Source: Streptomyces sp. CB02261
GTDB taxonomy: Bacteria > Actinomycetota > Actinomycetes > Streptomycetales > Streptomycetaceae
Direction: 5' to 3'
Assembly (NCBI RefSeq): GCF_001905665.1
Contig: NZ_LIVX01000001.1
Span: 62,001 to 126,000, forward strand
Length of the DNA: 64,000 bases
Both the position numbers and the translations under genes were made by a program. A model generated the notes under the pieces. That model saw nothing but the letters and a program-made list of their open reading frames with translations, did no database searches and was not told the DNA's origin. Positions 24,605 to 31,833 of this stretch are shown here, piece after piece (the first letter of the stretch is position 1; each line of letters opens with the position of its first letter).

Positions 24605-25606
24605 ATGACAGAGACCGCTCCCCTCCCCCGTGCCGACCGGCCGGCCCCTCCCCACCGTCCGACCGCCGCCCGCCGGGCGCTGCGCGCGCTCGCGATCCTC
24701 GCCTGTGTCCCGTACGTCTCGCTCAAGGTCGCCTGGGTGGCGGGCAGCGAGATCGGCATCCCGGCCGGGAGCGTCCTCCTGGAGCACCCGCGGCTGATGG
24801 CGGTCGCCAACGCGGTGACGGTGCTCGCCGACGTGCTCGTCGTCGTCCTGGCCCTGCTGCTCACCCAGGCCTGGGGCCGCCGGTTCCCCGCGTGGCTTCT
24901 GGCTCTCCCCATGTGGGCCGCGACCGGCCTGCTCACCCCGATCATGACCGGCTACCCGACCCAGCTCGTGGTCGCCGCCCTCACCGGCGGCGACGGGCAG
25001 GCCGACGCGGCCGGCGAACCCTTCCTCGACCCCTGGGTCTTCGGTGTCGTCTACGGCGGGTTCATCCTCCAGGGCCTCGCCCTCGGCACCCTCTTCACCT
25101 GGTACGCGCGGGACCGCTGGGGTCATCTCTGGAGCGGCCGGCTCGGCGACCCGGCCGCCCGCGCGGCCGGGCCCGGCGTACGGGCGGCCGCTCTGGCCGG
25201 GTCGGTGACCGCGCTCGTGGCGGCCGCGCCCCACCTGCTGTGGGCCGCGGGCGCGACCACCGGCCTCTCCGCCCGGCGGATCTCCGAGCGCGGCGCCGAC
25301 TTCTTCGTCCTGGAGGCCCAGTGGACCGGCTTCCTCACGGTCGCCGCGGTCGCCACGCTCGCCCTGGTCCTGCGCCGGCCGGCCCGGCTGCGGGTCCGCA
25401 CCGCGCTCGCCCTGGCCTGGACGGCGTCGGCCGCCGTGGGCTGCTGGGGCGCGTACATGTCGCTCGTCGCCCTGCTCCCGGAGACGGATCCCACCAAGCA
25501 CGTCCCCGGACTCGTACAGCTGTCCTACGCTGGCGACATGATCACCGGGTTCCTCCTCGCCGCGTGCGTGGCCGCCTTCCTGCGGTGCCGGAGCACCGAG
25601 GCGTGA
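24605..25606 (+). CDS. Polytopic membrane protein, unknown function
   Basis: 333 residues with an N-terminal Pro/Arg-rich leader and about eight hydrophobic helices (for example ALAILACVPYVSLKVAWVAG and VLADVLVVVLALLLT). I recognise no catalytic motif. The ATG follows GTGGAGCC, a modest ribosome site. The stop overlaps the histidine kinase start as GTGA, so the three genes to 27512 form one operon. The protein may be the sensor partner or the output of that two-component pair. Confidence 0.82.
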   Translation: MTETAPLPRADRPAPPHRPTAARRALRALAILACVPYVSLKVAWVAGSEIGIPAGSVLLEHPRLMAVANAVTVLADVLVVVLALLLTQAWGRRFPAWLLALPMWAATGLLTPIMTGYPTQLVVAALTGGDGQADAAGEPFLDPWVFGVVYGGFILQGLALGTLFTWYARDRWGHLWSGRLGDPAARAAGPGVRAAALAGSVTALVAAAPHLLWAAGATTGLSARRISERGADFFVLEAQWTGFLTVAAVATLALVLRRPARLRVRTALALAWTASAAVGCWGAYMSLVALLPETDPTKHVPGLVQLSYAGDMITGFLLAACVAAFLRCRSTEA

Positions 25607-26844
25607 GACGGTGCGCGGTCGCCCTCCTCGGGCAGCGGGCCAGGCGGCGCTGGCTCCATCTGATCGTGGGCGGCGCCCTGTTCATGCCGTTCTGGATGGT
25701 CGGCACGCTCGTCCTGGGGCCGTTGCTCGACGACGGCGGCATGTTCTCCGGGGGGCTCGGGGTGCAGTTCGGGGCGTACGCGGTGGGTCTGCCGCTCGTC
25801 GCGGTCAGCGCGCTCTTCCCGCCGGCCCGGCCGATGTCGGTCGCCGCCGCGCGGACCCTGTGCGGGGTGCCGGCGGAGCGGTTCGCGGACGGCCCCGCCC
25901 GGGGCGCGGCGGCCAGGGCGCGGACGGCGGGCTGGCTGACCCTGCACCTGGGCGCCGGAGCACTGGTCAGCGGGGCGAGCCTGGCCCTGCCGCCGTTCGC
26001 GGTGTCGGTGATGGCACTGCCCTTCTCCCCGGCGCTCAGGCGGTCGGAGCTCGGCCGCTTCTGGGGCCTCGACCGGCCGTGGTGGGACTGGGCGGCGCTT
26101 CCGCTGGGGTTCCTGATGCTGCTCGCGCTCGCCGCCGTGGCCGCCGCGACCGGAGCCCTGCTGGCCCGGCTGGCGCCCCGGCTGCTCGGGCCCAGTCCGG
26201 CGGACCGGATCGCGGCGGCCGAGCGGCGCGCGGCGGAGGCGGAGTCCCGCAACCGGCTCGCCCGGGAGCTGCACGACTCCGTCGGTCACGCGCTGAGCGC
26301 CGCCACCCTCCAGGCGGGTGCGGCCCGCCGGGTCCTGGACGGCGGCGCGGGGGCGGACCTGGAGTTCGTCCGGGAGGCGCTGACCGCGATCGAGGAGACC
26401 ACCCGGCGTACGGTCGGCGAGCTGGACCGGGCCCTCGGGCTGCTGCGCCGGGGCGGGGACGTCGAGGAGGGCGTGGGCCCGGGGCTCGACGCCCTGGAGG
26501 CCCTGGTGCGGGGCGCGGGGCCGGAGGTGGCGCTGAGGGTCTCCGGTGACCTCGCCCCCGTACCGGAGGCGCTGTCCCGTGAGGCGTACCGGATCGTCCA
26601 GGAGGGGCTGACGAACGCGGCCCGGCACGCGGGCGGGAAGCCCGTCACCGTACGGCTCGACGCCCGTACCGAGAAGGTGGAGATCACCATGGAGAACCCC
26701 CTGCCGGAGCGGCCCCCGGTCGCCCGTCCGAACGGCGGGCGCGGTCTGCGCGGCATCGCGGAACGGGCCCGGCTGCTCGGCGGCACCGCCGAGGCGGGGC
26801 CGGCGGACGGCGTCTGGCGCCTCGCGGTCAGGATCCCCCGATGA
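25603..26844 (+). CDS. Two-component sensor histidine kinase (NarL/DesK type)
   Basis: 413-residue membrane kinase. Four hydrophobic segments in the first 190 residues form the sensor. The dimerisation domain has the phospho-acceptor His224 in RELHDSVGHALSAATLQAG. The HATPase domain has EGLTNAARHA (N box) and NGGRGLRGIAERA (G box). The GTG start lies in the GTGA overlap with the membrane protein and the stop overlaps the regulator start as ATGA. The stimulus is not known; related kinases often sense envelope or drug stress. Confidence 0.93.
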   Translation: MRRCAVALLGQRARRRWLHLIVGGALFMPFWMVGTLVLGPLLDDGGMFSGGLGVQFGAYAVGLPLVAVSALFPPARPMSVAAARTLCGVPAERFADGPARGAAARARTAGWLTLHLGAGALVSGASLALPPFAVSVMALPFSPALRRSELGRFWGLDRPWWDWAALPLGFLMLLALAAVAAATGALLARLAPRLLGPSPADRIAAAERRAAEAESRNRLARELHDSVGHALSAATLQAGAARRVLDGGAGADLEFVREALTAIEETTRRTVGELDRALGLLRRGGDVEEGVGPGLDALEALVRGAGPEVALRVSGDLAPVPEALSREAYRIVQEGLTNAARHAGGKPVTVRLDARTEKVEITMENPLPERPPVARPNGGRGLRGIAERARLLGGTAEAGPADGVWRLAVRIPR

Positions 26845-27512
26845 GCGCGGCCCCGGACGCGGTGGTCAGGGTGGTCGTCGCCGACGACGAGCGGATGGTC
26901 AGGACGGCCCTGCGGGTGATCCTCGACGCGGAGCCCGGCATCGAGGTCGTCGGCGAGGCGTCCACGGGCGCCGAGGCGGTGTCGGTGGTGCGGGCCGAGC
27001 GGCCGGACGTCGTCCTGATGGACGTGCGGATGCCGGAGATCGACGGGATCCGGGCCACCGAGCAGATCCTCGCGGGGATGGCGGAGCCGCCCCGGATCGT
27101 GGTGGTGACCACCTTCGAGAACGACTCCTATGTGTACGACGCGCTGCGGGTCGGCGCGGCCGGCTTCCTGCTGAAGCGGGCGGCGGCGGAGGAGCTGGTC
27201 GCCGCCGTCCGGCTGGTCGCGCGGAGCGACTCGCTGCTCTACCCGGCGGCGGTGCGGGGCCTGGCCGCCGAGCACGCCCGCCACCGGCCGCCGGTGGCGC
27301 CGCCGTGGGTGGGGCGCCTCACCGAGCGGGAGGCGGAGGTGCTGCGGCTGGTGGCGACGGGCCTGGCGAACGCGGAGATCGCCGATCGGATGGGCGTCGG
27401 CGCGGCCACGGTCAAGACCCATGTGGCGGCGGTCCTGGCGAAGTCGGGCGCCCGCGACCGTACCCAGGCGGTGATCCTGGCGTACGAGTCGGGCTTCGTA
27501 CGGGCGGGGTGA
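26841..27512 (+). CDS. LuxR/NarL-type response regulator
   Basis: 223 residues. The receiver domain has the acidic pair Asp15/Asp16, the phospho-acceptor Asp61 in VVLMDVRMPEIDG, and the later Lys in GFLLKRAAAEEL. The C-terminal LuxR helix-turn-helix includes LTEREAEVLRLVATGLANAEI. It is translationally coupled to the kinase gene and is its partner. Targets are unknown; autoregulation or the penicillin-binding protein gene 107 bases downstream is possible. Confidence 0.95.
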   Translation: MSAAPDAVVRVVVADDERMVRTALRVILDAEPGIEVVGEASTGAEAVSVVRAERPDVVLMDVRMPEIDGIRATEQILAGMAEPPRIVVVTTFENDSYVYDALRVGAAGFLLKRAAAEELVAAVRLVARSDSLLYPAAVRGLAAEHARHRPPVAPPWVGRLTEREAEVLRLVATGLANAEIADRMGVGAATVKTHVAAVLAKSGARDRTQAVILAYESGFVRAG

Positions 27513-27618
27513 CGGGTCCGGCCGTCACGGGGCGAACGGTCCGCCGGGATGAAGGTTCGCTGAGAAACGGGCCACATCCGGAACGTCCCCCACCGGCCCG
27601 TTCGTCCCACCGGGTGCG

Positions 27619-29067
27619 ATGAACAAGACGATCAGGCACACGTCGGTCTTCGTGCTGCTCCTGGTGCTCGCCCTGCTCGGCCGGGCCACCTGGGTGCAGG
27701 CGTACGAAGGCACGGCGCTCGCGGACGACTCGAAGAACCGGCGGAAGACCATCGCGCAGTACGCGCAACCGCTCGGCAACATCGTCGTGGCCGGCTCGCC
27801 GGTCACCGGCTCGAAGAAGACGGAGGGAACGGACCTCGAGTACCGCCGCACGTACACGGACGGCGAGCTGTACGCGGCGGTCACCGGATACAGCTCGCAG
27901 GCGTACGGCGCCACCCAGCTGGAGGGCATCTACGGTGACGTCCTCGACGGCACCGACGACCGGCTGAAGAACCCGCTCGACGCCCTCACCCGCAAGCAGC
28001 AGGAGCCGGGCACGGTCGTCACCACGATCGACCCGGACGTCCAGAAGGCCGCCTACCGGGCGCTCGGGGACAAGAAGGGCGCGGCCGTCGCCGTCGACCC
28101 GGCGACCGGCCGGATCCTCGGCATGGTCTCCACCCCTTCGTACGACCCGTCGAAGATCGCCGGGACGACGGACGGCGACGCCTGGAAGGCGCTGACCACC
28201 GACGAGGACAAGCCGTTGGTGAACCGGGCGCTGCGGCAGCCGCTGCCGCCCGGCTCCACGTTCAAGCTGGTCGTCGCGGCGGCCGCCCTGGAGGACGGCC
28301 TGTACGGCTCGGTGGACACGGCGACGAGGAGCCCCGACCCCTACACCCTGCCGAACACCCGGACGGTGCTGAGGAACGAGAACGCCTCGGCGCCCTGCGA
28401 GGACGCCACGATCCGCACCGCGCTCCGGTACTCCTGCAACAACGTCTTCGCCAAGATGGCCGCCGACCTGGGGCAGGACAAGGTGAAGGCGATGGCGGAG
28501 AAGTTCGGCTTCAACGAGGACGAGCTGGACGTGCCGGTGCGTGCGTACGCGAGCGTGTACCCCTCGGGCATGGACGCGGCGCAGACGGCGCTCACCGGCA
28601 TCGGGCAGTTCGACGTGACCGCCACGCCGCTCCAGATGGCCATGGTGTCGGCGGCGATCGCCAACGACGGTCTGCTCGCGGCCCCCCACATGGTCTCAAA
28701 GGTCGTCGACTCCGACGGCGACGCGCTCCGGACGTACGAGGACGGCGACACCACGCGGATCGTCTCCTCCTCGACGGCCGAGCAGCTGCGGAGCGCGATG
28801 CGGACCGTGGTGGACGAGGGCACCGGCACCAACGCGGCGATCGCGGGGGCCGAGGTCGGCGGCAAGACGGGCACGGCGCAGCACGGCGAGAACAACAGCA
28901 AGACGCCGTACGCCTGGTTCACGTCGTACGCGAAGGACGCCTCGACCGGGAAGCAGGTCGCCGTCGCGGTGATGATCGAGGACTCGGGCGCGGCCCGCTC
29001 CGAGGTCAGCGGCAACGGTCTGGCGGCCCCGGTGGCGCAGAAGATGATGGCGGCGGCCCTGAAGTGA
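27619..29067 (+). CDS. Penicillin-binding protein 2-like transpeptidase
   Basis: 482-residue membrane-anchored D,D-transpeptidase (FtsI/PbpA class). It has one N-terminal anchor helix (TSVFVLLLVLALLGR), a short dimerisation region, and the penicilloyl-serine domain with active Ser213 in PPGSTFKLV, SxN motif Ser272-Cys-Asn274, and KTG at Lys416 in GGKTGTAQ. It acts outside the membrane in peptidoglycan crosslinking. There are no PASTA repeats. The usual FtsW/RodA and PknB neighbours are absent, so this is a stand-alone paralogue, perhaps under the adjacent two-component system. Confidence 0.93.
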   Translation: MNKTIRHTSVFVLLLVLALLGRATWVQAYEGTALADDSKNRRKTIAQYAQPLGNIVVAGSPVTGSKKTEGTDLEYRRTYTDGELYAAVTGYSSQAYGATQLEGIYGDVLDGTDDRLKNPLDALTRKQQEPGTVVTTIDPDVQKAAYRALGDKKGAAVAVDPATGRILGMVSTPSYDPSKIAGTTDGDAWKALTTDEDKPLVNRALRQPLPPGSTFKLVVAAAALEDGLYGSVDTATRSPDPYTLPNTRTVLRNENASAPCEDATIRTALRYSCNNVFAKMAADLGQDKVKAMAEKFGFNEDELDVPVRAYASVYPSGMDAAQTALTGIGQFDVTATPLQMAMVSAAIANDGLLAAPHMVSKVVDSDGDALRTYEDGDTTRIVSSSTAEQLRSAMRTVVDEGTGTNAAIAGAEVGGKTGTAQHGENNSKTPYAWFTSYAKDASTGKQVAVAVMIEDSGAARSEVSGNGLAAPVAQKMMAAALK

Positions 29068-29197
29068 GCCGGACGCGGGGCGGGGTCGGGCGGACCGGAT
29101 TGGCCGTCGGACCCCGCCACGCGATATGCAGGATCCCGCTCGTCTCCGAGCACCCGTTCGAACCAGCGATCCTGCTCTCACCTCGCGGAGGACCCCC

Positions 29198-29680
29198 GTG
29201 CGCCTGCCCCGTTCCGTCTCCGGCTGGACCATGGCGGTCTTCGGCGTGCTGGCCGCCGCGCTGGGGGTGGTGGGCCTGGTCGTACCGGACGCGCTGCTCA
29301 CGGTGATGGGTTTCGAGCCGGTGCCCGACGGCGGGCGCGCGGACGGCGACCACACCCTCGTCTTCCTCACGGCGTCCTCGATGGCCGCGCTCAACATGGG
29401 CGTCTACTACGTCCTGGCCGCGCTCGCCGACTGGAAGCCCTTCTTCCGCTGGACGGTCCCCTTCCGCCTCCTCACCTGCGCGGTCTTCACCCTCGCGGTC
29501 GTCACCGGCCGCGCCCCGGCCGGGTTCCTGGGCGTGGGCCTGTGGGAGGGCCTCGGCGCGGTGGTGACGGGGGCGGCGCTCCGGTACGAGAAGCGGGCCG
29601 CCGAGCCCGCCGGGGAGCCGTCCGCCCAGGACGGGGCCGCCCCGCCGAAGCCCGCCGGGGAGCCGTCCGCCCAGGGCTGA
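29198..29680 (+). CDS. Small membrane protein, unknown
   Basis: 160 residues with four hydrophobic helices (VFGVLAAALGVVGLVV, SSMAALNMGVYYVLAALADW, FRLLTCAVFTLAVVTG, GLWEGLGAVVTGAAL) and a hydrophilic tail. The tail contains a duplicated PAGEPSAQ, encoded by a 25-bp direct repeat at 29606-29630 and 29651-29675. The GTG at 29198 is chosen because GGAGGA stands at proper distance. The helix pattern resembles small actinobacterial DoxX-like or DUF-type membrane proteins, but I cannot name the family. Confidence 0.8.
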   Translation: MRLPRSVSGWTMAVFGVLAAALGVVGLVVPDALLTVMGFEPVPDGGRADGDHTLVFLTASSMAALNMGVYYVLAALADWKPFFRWTVPFRLLTCAVFTLAVVTGRAPAGFLGVGLWEGLGAVVTGAALRYEKRAAEPAGEPSAQDGAAPPKPAGEPSAQG

Positions 29681-29766
29681 CCCTCCCCTCGTGCGCCGCT
29701 CGCGGTGCGGGGCGCCCGGTGGGCGGCGAGCATGGAAGGAGGCGCGCGCGGCGGGAGGAGGGCAGT

Positions 29767-31833
29767 GTGACGGCCGGTTCCTTCCCGGGGGCGACGGGGC
29801 GGGTGGGCGTACCCCTCGACGGCAGAGGCCTCCTCGACGTGATCGGGGTCGCCGCGGTCGTGGTGGACGCGCGGGGCCGGATCGTGCTGTGGAGTCCGCA
29901 GGCGGAGGCCCTCTTCGGGTTCCGCGCCGACGAGGCGCTCGGGCGGTACGTGGCCCGGCTGATCGTCGGCGAGGAGCACCGGGAGGAGGCGATGCGCCTC
30001 TTCGCCGAGGTGCTGCGCGAGGGCACGTCCTGGGCCGGCACCTTCCCCGTACGGCACAAGGACGGCACCGTCCGGCGGGTGGAGTTCCGCAACATGCGGC
30101 TCACCGACGACCTGGGCGGCCTGTACGCGCTGGGGATCGCCGCCGACCGCACGGCCGTCGAGCGGGTCGAGACCGAGCTGGCCCTCTCCGACCGGCTGGT
30201 CTCCCAGTCACCGATCGGCCTGGCCGTCCTGGACACCGACCTGCGCTACGTCCTGGTCAACCCGACCCTCGAACGGATCAACGGTCTCCCGGCCGCGGGG
30301 CACATCGGGCGGCGGATCAGCGAGATGCTGCCGCTGGTCGACGCGGCCGCCCTGGAGGCCTCGCTGCGCGACGTCCTGGCCACCGGCATCCCGCTGCTCG
30401 ACCAGCCCATCGTCGGGCGGACCCCGGCGGACCCGGACCGCGACCGCGCCTGGTCGGTGTCCTTCTACCGGCTCGAAGGGGCCGAGGACCGGGTCCTGGG
30501 GGTCGCGGCCTCGATCATCGACGTGACCGAGCGGCACCTCGCGGACGCGGTGGCGGACCGGTCACGGCGGCGGCTCGCGCTCATCGCGGACGCCTCGGCC
30601 CGGGTCGGCACCACCCTGGAGGTGGAGCAGACCGCCGACGAGCTGGCCTCCGTGGTGGTGCCGGCGCTCGCGGACATCGCCGCCGTCGACGTCCTCGACT
30701 CCGTCCTGACCCTGCGCAGGCCCGGCGCGCCGGAACACGGACCCGAGCTGTTCCGGGCGCTCGCGGTGAAGGCCGGGGCGCGGACGGAGGCCCTGCCGGC
30801 CGCGGACCCGCCGGGGGCGATCACGATGTACGGGGCGGACCGGCTGGTCACCCGCTGCGTGCACACCGGCCTGCCGGTCCTGGTGGAGCACGTCGGACCC
30901 GGTGACCTGGCCCGGATCGCGCGGAGCCCGGAGGCGGCGGAGCTGCTCGCCAAGGCCGGGGTGCACTCGTACCTGGCGGTGCCGCTGATCGCGCGCGGCG
31001 AGGTGCTGGGGGCGCTCGACCTCAAGCGGGACCGGAACGCGCTGCCCTTCGACGGCGACGACGTGCTGCTCGCGACGGAGCTCGCGGCGCGCGCGGCGGT
31101 CAGCATCGACAACGCGCGCTGGTACCAGAGCGTGCGGAACTCGGCGGTGACCCTCCAGCGCAGTCTGCTGCCCGGCACGCCGCCGGAGCGGGCGGGACTC
31201 GAGGTCGCGGCCCGCTACCAGCCGGCGCAGGCGTCGAGCGAGGTCGGCGGCGACTGGTACGACGTGATCCCGCTCTCCGACGACAAGACGGCGCTGGTCG
31301 TCGGTGACGTCATGGGCAGCGGGATCGACGCGGCGGCGACGATGGGGCGGCTGCGGACCGCGACCTGCGCGTTCGCCGACCTGGATCTCGCGCCCGCCCA
31401 GGTGCTGCGGCATCTGGACCGGATCACGTCGGGCCTGGAGCACTACATCGCGACCTGTCTCTTCGCCGTGCACGACCCGGCCCGTGGCCGGTGCCGGATC
31501 TCGAACGCGGGCCATCTGCCGCCGGTGCGGGTCCCGGCGGACGGACCGGCCGAGCTGGTCAACGTGCCGCCGGGGCTGCCGCTCGGGGTGGGCGGTGCCA
31601 CGTTCCGTACGACCCGGGTGCCCTTCCGGCCCGGAGACGTGCTCGTGCTGTACACGGACGGTCTGGTCGAGACCCGCGACGAGGCGATCGACGACCGGCT
31701 CGCGCTGCTCGTGGGCCTCCTCGACGAGGCGCGCGGGCCCCTGGAGGAGACCTGCGACCTGCTGCTGCGGGCGCTGCGGCGACCGGGCGCCGCGGACGAC
31801 GTGGCGCTGCTCATCGCCCGGAGCACCGGATGA
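29767..31833 (+). CDS. PAS-PAS-GAF SpoIIE family PP2C phosphatase
   Basis: 688-residue cytoplasmic signalling phosphatase. PAS 1 covers about residues 20-130 (VAAVVVDARGRIVLWSPQAEALFGF), PAS 2 about 145-255 (VLDTDLRYVLVNPTLERINGLP), and GAF about 280-450. The C-terminal PP2C domain has GGDWYDVIPL, VVGDVMGSGIDAAATMGRL and VLYTDGLVETRD, whose Asp residues bind Mn. Such proteins dephosphorylate anti-sigma-factor antagonists. Unlike its neighbour it lacks an HATPase kinase domain. The GTG start follows GGAGGAGGG. The stop overlaps the next start as ATGA. Confidence 0.93.
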   Translation: MTAGSFPGATGRVGVPLDGRGLLDVIGVAAVVVDARGRIVLWSPQAEALFGFRADEALGRYVARLIVGEEHREEAMRLFAEVLREGTSWAGTFPVRHKDGTVRRVEFRNMRLTDDLGGLYALGIAADRTAVERVETELALSDRLVSQSPIGLAVLDTDLRYVLVNPTLERINGLPAAGHIGRRISEMLPLVDAAALEASLRDVLATGIPLLDQPIVGRTPADPDRDRAWSVSFYRLEGAEDRVLGVAASIIDVTERHLADAVADRSRRRLALIADASARVGTTLEVEQTADELASVVVPALADIAAVDVLDSVLTLRRPGAPEHGPELFRALAVKAGARTEALPAADPPGAITMYGADRLVTRCVHTGLPVLVEHVGPGDLARIARSPEAAELLAKAGVHSYLAVPLIARGEVLGALDLKRDRNALPFDGDDVLLATELAARAAVSIDNARWYQSVRNSAVTLQRSLLPGTPPERAGLEVAARYQPAQASSEVGGDWYDVIPLSDDKTALVVGDVMGSGIDAAATMGRLRTATCAFADLDLAPAQVLRHLDRITSGLEHYIATCLFAVHDPARGRCRISNAGHLPPVRVPADGPAELVNVPPGLPLGVGGATFRTTRVPFRPGDVLVLYTDGLVETRDEAIDDRLALLVGLLDEARGPLEETCDLLLRALRRPGAADDVALLIARSTG

